A stretch of DNA of 60,000 nucleotides from Polytrichum commune (taxonomy: Eukaryota > Streptophyta > Polytrichopsida > Polytrichales > Polytrichaceae). Of the stretch, positions 1 through 12,523 are shown one piece after another (position 1 is the stretch's first letter; every line of letters begins with the position of its first letter). The stretch lies in contig OX485805.1 of NCBI GenBank assembly GCA_950295325.1, positions 54,524,758 through 54,584,757 on the forward strand, read 5' to 3'. Made by a program: the position numbers and the translations under genes. The notes beneath the pieces are model-generated. The model saw only the letters and a program-made list of their open reading frames with translations. It did no database searches and was not told the origin of the DNA.

Positions 1-440
1 TTATTGATTGCGGGAAATTAATGAAGGTCATACTCAATATTTCTATGCCATAAAATTAGTGCTACCAAAAGACCTAGGAATCATTGTTCATCTCAACACT
101 TGGCATTATTCATTGAAAGTACCGGCACTTAGCATGAAAGTATCATCACTTGGCACTATTTATTGACAAGCATGTGGCACGCACTAATCACAAAGCACGC
201 ACTGATTTTTTTGAAATATATGGTAAAAGCGCATGTATTCATCAATTTAGTGCCACTCAATAAAAACTTCAGCCCTTGAAAACTTTGAGATTTGGCTAGA
301 TTGTGTGTGTGACTTAAATTAGTACCACCCTCATTAATTGGTATATTTTAGTGTACTATGTAACACTAAAACATTTGAACACTGAAAACTACAACATGTA
401 AAGTACCCATGCACGGTTCCTAAGGCGGCGACTTTTGCAT
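1..440. repeat. Dispersed repeat, related to 51,470-51,960
   Basis: The first ~440 bases align by eye, with many substitutions, to the stretch at about 51,470-51,960. Shared phrases in the same order include 'aaattagtgc.accaaaa', 'aggaa.cattgttcatc', 'ggcactat' and 'gcactgatttt'. The second copy ends in CACTA-like terminal sequence, so this is probably the interior of a decayed non-autonomous DNA transposon cut by the window edge. No coding frame is supported. Confidence 0.45.
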
Positions 441-1720
441 AGCCTAACATGGCTATAATTAGCTTGTGCATTCAAGACTAGTGAGGGAAACCATGTTAGG
501 GGGTTCAAGATGGACAAAATTAATTTGTGTACTAGGGTTTAGGGTTTCGACCTTGATTCTATGCCTACAAGGTTAGTGTATGTACTAGAATCTCAACTTA
601 AGTATTCTTCAAAGCAAGCCTAGTCATTCCTACATCTGCATCTACATCCGGGACAAAAAAAGGCCATCGTCCAAGATGTAGATGTAGACCCAAGCAAAAT
701 TGCCACTTATCATGCATTGCCTTCAACACCATCTCTTGAATTTCCTCTAGAATGATTGGTAAGTTTTCTAAAGTCACGACCTCTAATAGGTTATTTCTCA
801 AACTCATCCGGTTCATCTGTAATAGGTAATGTTCCTAAAAAGTCAACCCTCTTATTTCTCAAACTCATTTGGTTCATCTATAATGGGTTATGTTCATGAA
901 GTCTCAAACCTCAACCGGTTATATCTTAGACTCATCCGGTTCATCTATAACTAGCTGATACTAGAGAAAAGAAGTAGATCAAAGATTAAAAAAATTCTTG
1001 TCTTATTATATATAACCCTCCCTGCATATTTCTCACATATGCAAGAAGATTCAATAAGTTGTCCTTACTTTTCATCTACCTCCTCCTTATACCGGCATAA
1101 GGAAAAGCTTATCTCACATCTGCATTGCAGACGAAAAAGTGCTATTGCAGATGCAAGATGAGTGGCCTTGCTTTCAGGATTTTAGTAGTAAATCAGCATG
1201 GGTTGTAGCTAGGTGTGAGTTGGTAGAATCTGCAAGGTTTTAACTCGACTTGATACTTAACTTGACAGCAGTCTTTGGTGGGTCTAGAAGCATGTCTTGG
1301 GCCACAAACTATGGGACCCAAGGACCCGGCACTAATTCTGTTAACCATCCTTCTTTACGGCGCTCATACTCTTATTATCTTTGCATAGTGATGATCAGTG
1401 GTCCCTCACCTTGCCGCCCGAATAATAAGATGGTAGGCCCAATCGAATGTTTCGAAGGCCACAAAAGAAGAAGGAGAAAAAAAATTCCTCATCCACCAAC
1501 TCAGGCTCTGTTTCTGCAAAGAAGACATTCCCACAATGGACTTTGCCAACTGAGCTATATATCCTAATTAACCCCATCGAAGCACATGTGTTAAATGTTT
1601 CGCTCTTCCTAAGGCCTTCTTGGCTGCATGGATTTCATTTGAACCCATGCCTCAATGTGAGATATGACACTTTCAAACGGGCCTACTATTTTTTTTTAGC
1701 AAACCTAACTTAGGATTGCG
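441..1720. other. Intergenic, no gene seen
   Basis: No supported gene. The only structure noted is a weak inverted repeat of 'catctacatc' type around 630-695. The short open frames here have no recognisable domain and no coding signature. Confidence 0.5.
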
Positions 1721-1724
1721 TCTT

Positions 1725-1900
1725 CACTACACTAAATATGTTGTTTAGTGTCATATGGTAGTTAATGTCCCTATAGTAACTTTTTGGATGACACTTCTTA
1801 TGAATAAGTGAACAAATATTGTCATGGGTGATGGGCGAGTTCATCCATTGGTCAAAATCCTACCTTTTCTTGTGAGTACTTGTGATAAAATGTTGTCATG
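1725..1900 (+). mobile_element. CACTA-like terminal sequence (left end)
   Basis: The sequence starts CACTACACTAAATATG and continues into TTTAGTGTCATATGG. This is the CACTA-type terminus that recurs, sometimes inverted, at 44,328, 56,147, 57,969 and 58,500. The following ~130 bases resemble 51,110-51,240 (shared 'gtaac', 'atgacactt', 'attgtcat' blocks). No transposase frame is attached, so this is a non-autonomous or truncated copy. Confidence 0.45.
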
Positions 1901-2591
1901 TTTACAAATAGAGTAGAGGCACCCATAACCGATCGCTTAAGAGATTTTGCACCAGATTTGGAGAAGTAAAAGGTGGTGTAATTTTTTCATGTGTTAGAAG
2001 ATAGAAATTGGGAGGAATGCAAAATTAATAAAAAAAAAAAAAAAAATGGTAATCGTATTCCTTAAATTGAAACTATCGTGAATTTTGAAGCTAAAGGTGG
2101 CCCGAACATACTACCAATGTCTAGAGTATGCCATCACCGCTCAGTTTAACCGCTCACTCCTCCTCACTTTACCACCCAATACTAGAACATGTGTCATGAC
2201 ACTATTGGTTCCGACCTAATCGAAATTCAATCCCAACATGATCGAAATTCCCGTAGCCTATAGATTGCCAATGGGATCTTGATTGGAAATAGGCGCCTTT
2301 ACAATAATATTGAGCTAGACACTTAGAATTGATGACACTAAATCGGTTTTCCGCTAATGCTATCATGCACCTTTTCTTGCGACCCAAGTATTTCTCACAC
2401 GGCAGATTTCAGAGCCATGTGTTTGTAGAAACAGAGTTGGTAGTTGAGTAACCATGAAAGACGGCATCCTGTACAGTAGCAGAGCCTGTTTGGGCCGACT
2501 TTCCCGAGAACCCGCAACCGCCTTTATTAAAGTCTGCGTGGCAGACCGCACCACCGGATGTAGTGGATGCCAGTACCGCCATCCTGAGTTT

Positions 2592-3048
2592 CTTAGGGTG
2601 AGTTTCCACGTAGGTCACTCCCCCACTGGATTCTAGAAAGTAGTGGGTCATTCCACATTCTAGCGGGACATCAGAATGTGCAGGGTTGTGGACACGAGCT
2701 GCTAGATTTTCACGATTAGGGCGAACCAACCCATGCACTCGTTCTGTGTTGGATGCCCAAACCCTTGCCTCCAAGGAACCAGTGCACGGGTTGTTTCGCC
2801 CAAGCCGGTTTTCATGTGTCCACTAAACTTAGAATCTTTGATTTACAAGTGTCGGTCACCGAAAGTTTTGAAGATCTGTTATAGAAGAAGGAGGAGGTGA
2901 GTAGGTGGGCCGAGGTTTGAGAAGTTGGGAGTAGCTAGTTGGCACATACAAACCTTACCCTACTAGATTCCCTTTACATTTAGGTGGGTTTGTCCTTATT
3001 CGTACTAGAATCTAGTGGGCAAGTGGCCTACATGGAACTTGCCCTTAG
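2592..3048. mobile_element. Non-autonomous TIR element (MITE-like), hosting a nested hairpin
   Basis: The left end CTTAGGGTGAGTTTCCACG and the reverse complement of the right end (CTAAGGGCAAGTTCCATG) form a degenerate TIR of about 28 bp. A shorter copy of the same family, with better matched ends, lies at 56,250-56,379; both carry 'gtgggcaag.ggcctacatgg' just inside the right end. A 79-bp hairpin (2,721-2,799) sits inside this copy. No protein is encoded. Confidence 0.6.
2721..2799. repeat. 79-bp hairpin element, copy 1
   Basis: It has an 18-nt left arm (gcgaaccaacccatgcac), a 43-nt loop and an 18-nt right arm (gtgcacgggttgtttcgc). The arms pair at 16 of 18 positions. Exactly 79-bp copies occur at 12,445-12,523 and 19,667-19,745, with a strongly conserved loop (core ttggatgcc.aaaccc) and a conserved 'agcc' just beyond the right arm. 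Function unknown; it could be a miniature transposon or a structured RNA. Confidence 0.7.
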
Positions 3049-3231
3049 ATCACTTCACACCAACTAATGCATCATTAGGCTAAGCCAGTCATACTATCTC
3101 TAGTTGCTAATTTACAGAGGGAGGGAATTATTATTATATATGAGCTTACCTCTCATCCATCCAACATAAAAAATTGACCTTCCATAGGTTTGTTGCCAAT
3201 TCATCTCAAATGATCTCGAGTAGAGTATAGT

Positions 3232-4156
3232 CCTACCTTTTTGATATGACACGTTTGGGAAATGAGAAAACCGTCGTATTATCAAGGTGCAATGTATATT
3301 TAAATTATGAAAATTTGGACTTCTTTGTCATATTAATAACGATGTGCTTCATGAAAACACACATTAGATATTTTGCCACATATACAAAATAGATATTCTT
3401 TCAAATGTCTTTACAAATATGCAAAGTTCTCTCATGAAGTCTATGTGGACTTGACGAAAGGAATCAATAGTCCGTCGATGTTGGCACTTCATATTAGCAA
3501 CAAAAATCTTATTGAGCTTCTTTGATATGGCTTGCAGTTTCATTACGTATGCAAGAGAAAACTCTAATGGGTTGTCATCAAAAATGTAGTTGACCTCAAA
3601 ATCTACAGAAATCAACTGCAAAAACTTAACATGCCTTCAAATGCTCATCACTATGCCAATACAACTTGGAATTGGACAAAACCGCCACAAAAAGAAGTGA
3701 AATTTCAAGAGCTTTCGAACAATGTGCATATCACAACAATTTGATAAATATCGAGTTCAAAATGCTCAAAAACAAACTATGCAACTTGGTTTAGGGTTTA
3801 GGTGAAAAATTGTTGGGAAAGAGACAAAAGCTAGTGAACCGAGTTCAGATAGAGAACCGAGTTCCCTTAGTTTCTACATTTCAACATCGTTTTACATGAT
3901 TTTTTTTGTTATCAACATTCATATGTGAAAGTTACATAAATTCATTATTAATTATGCACTTGTACCCCCATGGGACCCACCGTATATGCATTTATTACCT
4001 CTATAATAAGACATTTTGGGGGGGTCCAAGAGTGTCGTATCAATAATGCCACAATTATATTTTAGAGGTAGATTTTAGCTATAAAATTTAGTTTGCAAAA
4101 TTTGTATCATTATATCGGGGTTGTCGTATTATTGAGTGTCATATTGATGAGGTAAG
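3232..4156. mobile_element. Probable non-autonomous TIR element
   Basis: The left end CCTACCTTTTTGATATGACAC and the reverse complement of the right end (CTTACCTCATCAATATGACAC) form an imperfect TIR. The same terminal motif (CTACCTC.TTAATATGACA) bounds a small element at 13,189-13,348 and occurs singly near 3,990 and 12,693. No transposase is visible inside. The borders are approximate. Confidence 0.4.
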
Positions 4157-4179
4157 ATTGTAATGCGGTGAATTCAAAG

Positions 4180-5233
4180 TTAATTCACGGGGAGGTCACT
4201 CAGTAGGATTTTTGTGTACCACGTGCGGCGGAGGGATATTTGTTTAGGGGCTATTTACCTCCAAGGCACGAATTAAAAGCTCCCTATAATTACATAATAT
4301 TCTAAAATGGCCTATTTTTTTGTACCCTACCATTACTTCTAATGCCCATGTCATTGAATTTTTTTGTAGTTTATATTCCATTTAATTAAAAAAACTGAAT
4401 TTAAGAATGTATGCAATGCAAAAGTGATTGAAGGGCCAAAAAGCGCAAACTCAAGTATTGAAGGTAATCACTACTCTCCTTTACAAAAGTGGGAGGGCGA
4501 GGCAAGCGAGCTTTCGCATCATAAAATTCAGCCTAGTGAAAATATCGACACAAGATTGGAGAATAGGAGGACAACAAGCAACGCGATATTGGTACTCTCT
4601 GCCTGCGCTATGCTTAGTTCCTGCAAAGCTCGAGAGCAGAAACTGACTAACAATCAGAATAACCACGACACTCAATGATCACTAATCTCTGTGGATCGTT
4701 TCAGACCTGCTCTTCAAGGTTTCCGCATCAGATCACGCAACCTGGCTAAAAAACTCTACACAAGATTGGAGAAGAGGATGACGACAAGCAATCCTAAACC
4801 CTAAACACAACGGTGAGGCTCAAATGTTGTGCACAAACGGGCGCCCTACAATCGGGTTGAAGAGTTTCAAAAGAGAAGGGGAGAAAAACCACCAAGAGAA
4901 GTCGGGCATAGAGTAAGGCTTCCAATTTCATCCATTTTTGGGTGAATGATGAGTATTTTTTCATCCATCCCTCGTGAGGCATGCGTACGAAATTGATTCT
5001 ACTAAACATACATCCTAAGATCCTTATTTTCAGCCCCTATATTATTTTTACTAAAAGAGAATGGCCCATATTTTATACCTATCTATTTTACTTGTAATGG
5101 GCTTATGTACTTTTAATGGACCCTTCATTATTTGGAATTCTTTTATAATTTTTATGTCAAATGATTTTAAACCTCCCTATATTATGCCGCACGTCGTTTT
5201 TAAAATGCACTAAGTGACCTCCCCGTGAGTTAA
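4180..5233. mobile_element. Long-TIR (foldback or Mutator-like) non-autonomous element
   Basis: The left arm ttaattcacggggaggtcac faces a right arm whose complement is ttaactcacggggaggtcac. Similarity continues inward over roughly 60 bases to a shared 'cgtgcggc'. The interior holds a direct duplication of about 40 bases (acacaagattggagaa at ~4,550 and ~4,757) and short open frames without recognisable domains. Long degenerate TIRs without a transposase suggest a Mutator-like or foldback element. Borders are approximate. Confidence 0.45.
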
Positions 5234-5359
5234 TTTTAGTGTCACCCTAAATCAATTTTAAAAAAGTAACCTCCAAGTTACATGCCACGTAAGGGCTTTT
5301 ATGTTGGATGAATGAGAGGTGTGCTCGTATATATAATTCCCTCTCTCCCTAATCTACCA

Positions 5360-7208
5360 CTACATTGTATATAGTAATTAGTGTATATAGTAATTTGGAA
5401 TTAGGCGATGTTGTAATTGTTTACTATAGATCTCATTTGTTACCATCAACAATTTAAATGGTTGTTTGGACCTTAGAAGAAATTATGAAGTAAAGTGAAT
5501 GAAACCATGGGTTTAGTCCCAAACTTAGTTTATGAGAATTAACACTCAAAAGTCAGGCAAGTCTTCTTAATGATTAAAGTACCATACACAAAGAGGGGTG
5601 TTGGGCTATTAAAAATCGGCTTCTAGCTTGTCCTACTACAAGCTAGCCTTGCATAGGCCAATCCATGATTTAGGAGAGCGGGTCCCATGCGCATATCCAA
5701 TTTTAGATCCTAAAATTTTCTCAAAGTTTGAGAGCTGGAAAGAGGAGATCCTTCAAGTTTCACCCAATTTTCAAAATAGTCTCTAATACATGACGAGCTA
5801 ACAAGCATTTGATAAAAAAAATTCTTAAAGAAGGATAAATTCACAGTTTTGTCCCTCAAACATGACATTAAGTAGCAATGCTAAGCAAGGTACCCTTTGA
5901 GTACCCATAATATTAGCTCAACAAGAAGGAAAATGCTTGCAAAGAGAGGGTGAATGAATGGGAATCATTAAATAAATAATAGCTTCAAAAAGGTGTTGAA
6001 AAGGTTTCAAATGCAAATATCGGAAGACTTTTTTGAAAAGGACAACTACCTTTTTGACACCACCAACTTTTCATGTTACTTTATAGCTTCTTTTTTTTTT
6101 GAATTCTAATCTACCCGAGATTAGAACCTTTACTACCACTTGGCATTAGTTATGTCCTAGAAATTGACATAGTTATTTCTAAGTAGTGAAAGTAAGTACC
6201 CAAATAAGTTTAAAATAATCTAAGTAAAACTCAAAGGTAGCACCACCTTTGCTCTTGAAAGAGCATCAAACTAGCGCATGTTGGTTTGATACTCTTTTGA
6301 GAAGGTCTTTCCAGGCTTGTTACTTAATATTACAAAGATAACTCAATTAAAGAACATTAACATTTCTCCTTGGTAAAAACTTACATTAAGACGAAAAAAA
6401 CTATAGCATTGCGCAACTTCAAATAACTTCAAATACTAAGTGATAATCAATGTGTACCCATCCTCCACTTCCGCAACTTTCACCCAACTTCGTTTCCACT
6501 GCAAACCTTCCAAGATAATCATCTCTGGACCACTACAGCTTCACTGCTGCTGCAGCTTGAAAAGAGATAATTAAATGGCAGATTGTAAATTAAACTCGTT
6601 ATATAGGCTGCTTGAAACTAAAAGAAACGGGTACTCACAGAAATTCATAAGTCGCAAACAAAAAGCTTTACAGAACACATCTAAATGAGAAGATTGACTT
6701 CATTTCTTTGATGTTTTGAATAAATTTTGTACGCAGGAGTTTCCTTGAGCTTCTTATGGGAGTGGGTACTGTGGCAATGGACATTGCCATAACCATATTT
6801 CGCGACAAATGAGGGCAAATGCACAAGATAGTTACAGTCAACACAGTTGCAATGAGTTTGAAAAATCGGATGCCAAGTGCAATACACCAGGAATTGTACA
6901 AAAGGAGGAAAAAAAATGTAATTACTTGAAGTCGATAACAATGAGTGTACATAAATCTGATTGATTCCGACTCTTGGGAATAACTGTACAATTCCCACAC
7001 CTGTTGCTAACAATCTTAGTGTACACCCTGAGGAGGAAAAATCCTTCAAAACTCTCCTCAGAACCTCGAAACGGAATGGAAACCATGACGTCATCAGCTG
7101 TACACTGGAATCCACCCCAACTCCTGCGAATTTGAGAGGAACGTTGTGAGAATGGACGCGACGAACGATGAATGCACCGCCGCCAACACCACCATTGGGC
7201 CCAAACGA
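5360..7208. other. Intergenic, no gene seen
   Basis: AT-rich sequence. The short overlapping minus-strand frames at 6.67-7.12 kb carry no recognisable domain. The part nearest 7,208 should contain the 3' untranslated region of the HMA gene. No clear poly(A) signal could be assigned. Confidence 0.4.
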
Positions 7209-7871
7209 TCAGTAATACTCGGATTCAATGTGCTTCAGGTAGTAAGGGTTGCTGACCACGGGGCTGTATCCATCACTGTACGCCATTGACGGCCACGACG
7301 GTGCCCGGCGGAGGTTAGAGTAACCGTAGGAAGGCGTGTACTGGTTATATGAGCTTCGGTAAGCCGAGGGGCCGTACAAAGAAGAAGAAGAAGAAGGGTT
7401 GTACTCGTATCTCGAAGTTCTGTAGACTGGGGAAGGATCGTATTCATATCTTGACGTTCTGTACGCAAGGGAAGGATCATAAGACTCGTGATACCTCGAA
7501 GCCCTGTACGCCTGAGACGGATCGTACTCATATCGCGAGGTCCTGTACGCGGAATCGACGACGTAAGGGTCGACTCCTCGTTTGAGCGAAGAAGGCAAAA
7601 ACTCGCTCGAGTATGGGGCGCCCGTCCACAACTGCGAGTCCTTCTTCACCTTCTTCGCAGCTTTCAGTGCTTTCAACGGATCCACGTATCCCATGACCAC
7701 CACACGCTGCCTTTGCAGGTCGACAATCACGCGCTGCACACCTCGAAGCTCCAGCATGTTCTCACGCACCTTCTCCTCGCACTTGGTGCAACACATGGGG
7801 ACTATGAGCTCCACCACCGACGCCCGGTGGCCGAAACCGTACCCACGCGCAGAATCAAAGCCGTAAGACAT
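7209..7871 (-). CDS. Heavy-metal-associated (HMA) domain protein with Tyr-rich repeat tail
   Basis: A single-exon gene of 220 residues starting at the ATG at 7,871, where A sits at -3. The frame stays open upstream but has no further ATG. Residues ~19-82 form one HMA fold with the metal-binding motif MCCTKC (26-31), as in plant HPP/HIPP proteins, which bind soft metals such as Cu, Zn or Cd or act as metallochaperones. The remaining half is low-complexity and Tyr/Arg/Ser-rich, with four imperfect copies of YRTSRYEYDPS at ~109-160 followed by a Ser run. The C-terminus (IESEYY) has no CaaX box, so it belongs with non-isoprenylated HPPs. No signal peptide or membrane segment is seen; a cytosolic or nuclear location is inferred. 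The HMA call is firm; the specific metal and role are unknown. Confidence 0.85.
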   Translation of the reverse strand: MSYGFDSARGYGFGHRASVVELIVPMCCTKCEEKVRENMLELRGVQRVIVDLQRQRVVVMGYVDPLKALKAAKKVKKDSQLWTGAPYSSEFLPSSLKRGVDPYVVDSAYRTSRYEYDPSQAYRASRYHESYDPSLAYRTSRYEYDPSPVYRTSRYEYNPSSSSSLYGPSAYRSSYNQYTPSYGYSNLRRAPSWPSMAYSDGYSPVVSNPYYLKHIESEYY

Positions 7872-8219
7872 GGTTTTGAATCTCAAATTTTCTTGCCTCT
7901 TTCAAGCCTGAGCAGCACACAACAGCCTTCGGTCGTTCGAAACCTGCAACGCCAACCTAAGTTCGATTTGTTTCAAATTCGACTGCAACCTCCGCCGTAA
8001 CGCTAGCTAGACTGTGCACTTCGTTCACAAGTCTGTAGCCCCCTTGATGAGCACTTATTTCTGCACAAACTTTGAGGGAAAACACAGTGCACGCCTCACA
8101 GTTCTCTTCGTTGTTGTTGGGACTTTGCGGCTCTCCACTGCGTACTGAAGTGCGGAAACCGGATATGTGTGTGTAGAATGTACGTGATACTGTGACGACC
8201 CTTGTCGCATGCTTCCCCA

Positions 8220-8226
8220 CTTATAG
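8220..8226 (-). promoter_or_regulatory. Putative TATA box of the HMA gene
   Basis: On the minus strand the sequence reads CCTATAAGTGGGG. It lies about 350 bp upstream of the ATG at 7,871. A start site ~30 bp downstream would give a leader of roughly 320 nt. This rests on motif and position only. Confidence 0.35.
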
Positions 8227-8261
8227 GACATGCATCGTACCACAGTATACAAGGAGAGAGT

Positions 8262-9200
8262 TTGTTCCGTTCGGTATGACCACTACTCTACTAGCCAGGT
8301 GCTAGGCGGGCACGCTAGGGTGGTGACCCGGAATACTTCCGTGTGAAATATCTGTCTGTAGAGGGCCCAGAAAGTCGGCACCCTCCACGTCTGTGTTGCC
8401 ACTTGGACGGTGGGATTCGGCCACCTAAGCACCTCCGTACGCAACACCTCCATCACACTCCACCGTGTATAATAACATAAAACCAATGAGATAAGGGAGG
8501 CTGTATCTATAATAACATAAAACAATGCGAACAGGGAGGCGGTATCCATGGCGTCAGCATTGACTTGGGTGGACAGGCAATGGATTTGTGGATAGAAAAT
8601 GGAATTGAGGATGATATCTGGGGGTGCTCGCCGACCACAGTGGTGTTGAAGGGCACGGATGCTTGCCAAGTGTTGGCACCGATTGCCACCCCAATAGCCC
8701 ATGGACCGCATGTTGGTTGGGAAAAGCAACAGTGCGATTAGACAAGTACGAAACAACTACGTGACAATCTTTCTTTGCCCCACCAGGCTCTCAAAGGGGC
8801 TTGAAGCGCCTCAGCCATCATTCGCCATCATAAGGTAAGGTACAGAGGTGTTCTTGGGATTGGTTCCCACGTTCCTCAACTCTCACCGATTAGATTTATA
8901 ATAAAAACTTGTGTGGTAGGGTCATTAGACTTTATGGCATACGAATTTCATATTCGATGAAATTGCAGTAGGATGAATAATTTTTTCATTTCTTTATGTC
9001 ATCCATGTATGGATGGAAGAGACAATTATCATTCGAATTTTTGTTAGGCTATTTTACAAAAAGATGAAATAAATTACCATAAAGTGTAGTACCATGTGTT
9101 GCAAAGAAATTACTTATGGACATTTAAGGAAGCCTGATGTAGATTCCACCCTACCTTTTCTCGCTTGTCATTTCTACTTAAATCGTCAGTGAAGTCTCCT
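8262..9200. other. Intergenic with a 40-bp tandem duplication (8,468-8,547)
   Basis: Two adjacent ~40-bp units start with tataataacataaaac and end in gggaggc.gtatc. A 157-codon minus-strand frame (8,283-8,756) has no recognisable domain and uneven composition, so it is not called as a gene. The rest is plain AT-rich sequence. Confidence 0.4.
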
Positions 9201-9202
9201 AG

Positions 9203-9288
9203 GTCTATAGTGGTTAACATGTTTTGAGCACGTAGTCTGTTCTCTTATACACACTTGTCTTTTATGTGTTTGTTCTTAGATCCACACC
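9203..9288 (+). repeat. Dispersed ~90-bp repeat, copy a
   Basis: It shares 'tggttaaca..ttttgagca.gta' and a terminal 'gttcttagatccacacc' with 19,234-19,320 (plus), 21,190-21,276 (minus) and 50,541-50,592 (minus, partial). The four copies are diverged but collinear. They are probably the conserved end of an unrecognised transposon or SINE family. Confidence 0.45.
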
Positions 9289-9375
9289 TTTCCAATTTAC
9301 GTGTCCAATAAAGAGAAGCAATTGAATTAGACATGCTTGCCTTACTAGAATTTGAACATCTAAAGATATCAATGA

Positions 9376-10480
9376 AAAAAGTTTGAATGGATCAAGAACC
9401 TACATGCCCTCTACACAAAACTCTACATGGCACAAAATGAATAATGTTTCATAGTTTACAAGATTTTCCAACAAGTACACCTCAAAGAGGTGGCTCTAAA
9501 CACAAATGCGGGAGACCTTGGTCCTTTACACTGCAAAATCAATCAACTCTTGATCTAAAATAACTTATCATGCGGAAAAGTTTACACAGATAGGATGGTA
9601 ATAGCATCCCAATCATGTATGTCTCTTTAGTTCACTGAAGGCTAATCACCACACAGAATTTATTCCAAATTCCCATGGTACGCCCATCAGATGAGTTACA
9701 AGGTCCTTCACAATCTCATGTTCATGGCCTTCGACCATTGATAAAGTGGGCCTCACTTCCATCTCTCTACAATTATCACCATTTTGAGGAATTATTGATT
9801 AGTTTTGAATATTCTAACGGTCGTCAGAAGTTAGCTAGATTTGTGTTATCCACATGAATTTGTCAAGATCAACACTAATGTCATCATTTTGGGATTTAAA
9901 ATGCCATTCTCAAATGGCTTTTTATCTTTGGTGAAGTCCAATGATGAATATACCCATAATTGGAATGCTTTGTCATAGATATGAGAAATGTGATACAGTT
10001 TGCACTCTTAGAAGAAGAAAAACAGGATCACACAAAACTTCAAGGAATTTGAAACCTTCCAAGATTTGTTGATTTTCTCAGAATTACATCCCTATTAGAT
10101 TGCTTATTTCTCACTTGATTTATTCAAAATTTTCTAGTTGGACACTTGCTCCTGTAAATGACTCAAAAGAGTCTAATCTGAACTTGATGTTTTGATTTCA
10201 ATTCACCTGAAACTGATAAGTTAAGCTTAAGGGCCACTTCGCATGAGAGCTTCAAGTGGACCATTGACCAGTGATATATAATTTTTGTGATTGGTCAAGA
10301 AACGGGAGACAGTCCAAGTTCACCTTATACTAGACCTTGAAGGCCTGAGAGACCAAAGAAACTTGAATGGATGAAAAATCTACACGACATCTTGCATGGT
10401 AGCAAGGGGAAAATGTTTCATTATTTGTCGGATTTTGTGTCAAGCTCATCAAAAAGAGGTGGGTATGATGCAAAATTAGA
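9376..10480. repeat. Diverged direct duplication (9,376-9,515 and 10,353-10,480)
   Basis: Two blocks ~980 bp apart run parallel: 'a.ttgaatggat.aa.aa.ctaca', then 'aatgtttcat', then 'tca.a.agaggtgg', then 'gagac'. They are too diverged for a recent event. The DNA between and just beyond them has no supported gene. Confidence 0.35.
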
Positions 10481-12236
10481 GACTCTGCCAATCAGCCAAA
10501 TTGCCATTGGTATTTAGACATATTATATTACCATGGTGGGGACCCAAACTTGAGAAATATATTGCGGTCCCTCACCATTGCCCACTTTCACTTTACACTA
10601 AACTTGAGGATCCAAACTTTACAATCGCAAAACTGGATTTCTATTTCCAATGATATGGCCTTTGGATGATTTCAAGGGCCCTTAGATTTTCATGGACACG
10701 GCTCTTGGTCTGCGTGTAAAGTGGCCCTTTAGACTCACTCTCCTCAATCGTTTCTAGTATACCAAATCCAAATTTTCATACTAAAGCGTACCCCCACACT
10801 GAAAAGAAAGACACGAAGAAAACAAGAGCAACAGGGCAGTGTAACTGAGGACAGCTCACAACAAGCAGGAACCGAAAGCTCATCGTGGCCAATCAGGATC
10901 CCAAAACCAAAGAAGCACCAAATCTCATTTGCCTTTCCTAATGCCCACGTCTCTCTGCCTGCATCAGATAGGCCCATAAATGCATCACAACTCTACCCTT
11001 CCATTAAACAATCCTTCAAAGTTCAATTGGCCCACACAACCCATAAACATTGACAGGTGGATGCCGATTGGGGTAACGTCATGTCCAAAGACGCCACGCA
11101 TCCAACAACTTGAAGCTCTTGGAACACTTTGATTTCGTAACCAATTGTAAGGTAAGCGGGTCTGATTCAGTTGCGTATTTTGCGTGTTGTGCACTTCTAT
11201 TTGAATACCCTGGGTGATAAGTAGGTTTGACACGTTGAATCAATCCAAAATCTTAGCAATGGGACACGTGTCCCTATTCTAAGAGGCAAAACCTCTATAG
11301 AATCTTTTGTGTCGTCTCAAAACAAGAAAAAATAGCATTTATTCATCAAAGTGTTGAACATGCTTATCACCTATGGTAGGGTGTGGTTAGTTGCGGATTG
11401 CTCATCACATTGTTAAGTGAACTCTTCTTGTTCCATGGGGGTTGGATATAATCGTGGCATGATCCCCCTTGTATGTTGGAATTGGGCTAAAACTATCACT
11501 ACTAGGATTGTGGGCACTCCACGCACTTGCATTTGACATAATGGTCCTTTGTGTCGAAGCAGCCATTTGTCAAATGGTAATTTTTTACACCAAAGCAACA
11601 TTGCGTCAATCACAAGTGTGTGTTTGCACCCACCATCCTAGTTACAAAAATGAAAAATTATAAGAAAAATCCACTCATGCACAAATATGGTCACTTTGTG
11701 AGCTCCTTGTCATTTGGCTCCGCAATCATGGCATATTCATAGAGCCTAAAATAGTAATGAGATCTAAAATCCTAAGACAAACTGTCATGCATGTCAAATA
11801 GCTTGAAAACTTTCCACATATATATATATGATAAAGGCTAAAGAATCTACAGTTTTTGTCAAGAAATTAAAAATTCATACACAACCTAAAAAAATTTGCA
11901 AAGCATTTTAAGAAATGAACCTTTTAGGCAAGTTAAATAGCTTGAACAAATTCCCAGTAAATAAATAAATAAAAATCCATAGATTTGAATACCTATGAAA
12001 AGTCTACCTAACTTTGCTAATGAATAGAATTTTCACATGAGCTTAGAAATTAGGAGGAAACAGCTCATATCTCAATTTGTGAATCATCTCATGCTGATTG
12101 TGTGTTTAATATCTTTTGTAAAGTGGGCCAGAGCTAAAATTATTTGTTTTAGGTCCATTTACCCTAAACCTCAACACAACATTGCTAAGTTGTTCCCTTT
12201 TCTATAATTGCGTGGCATGGTGGACTTCATGAATAT
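10481..12236. other. Intergenic, no gene seen
   Basis: AT-rich, with a short (TA)n run near 11,818. Two short frames around 10.74-11.23 kb (minus) have no recognisable domain. Confidence 0.4.
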
Positions 12237-12263
12237 CTTCTTCTTCTTCTTCTTCTTCTTCTT
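12237..12263 (+). repeat. (CTT)n microsatellite
   Basis: Nine uninterrupted cttc-phase trinucleotides. They lie just upstream of a C/A-rich stretch that leads into hairpin copy 2. Confidence 0.9.
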
Positions 12264-12444
12264 TGACAAAAGGCCAACACGGCCAATGTCAAATGCATAA
12301 AAAAAGGAAGACACGCCCACAAAGAGGGGAGGCGGGGTCCCTCAGACGCAAAACACCGCCACATGAAGAGGAACAACAACCAACTTCACCAAGGACAACC
12401 CACCAAGCCCACTCAACCAAGGACCACCCCCACCCCAAATTTGA

Positions 12445-12523
12445 GCAAACCAATGCATACACTCGTTCCTTGTTGGATGCCTAAACCCATGCCTCCAAGT
12501 AATTAATGTACGGGTTGGTTCGC
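12445..12523. repeat. 79-bp hairpin element, copy 2
   Basis: It has the same length and loop as copies 1 and 3, but this is the most decayed stem (left gcaaaccaatgcatacac, right atgtacgggttggttcgc; 13 of 18 positions pair). The preceding 'atttgag' and the trailing 'agcc' are shared with copy 3, so the repeat unit extends slightly beyond the arms. Confidence 0.65.

Noticed and set aside
7872-7886. Five-codon N-terminal extension of the HMA protein
   Set aside because: It would start at TTG; the first ATG (7,871) has a good context.
8283-8756. 157-codon minus-strand frame
   Set aside because: Contains a tandem DNA duplication, no recognisable domain and no supporting promoter or splice pattern.
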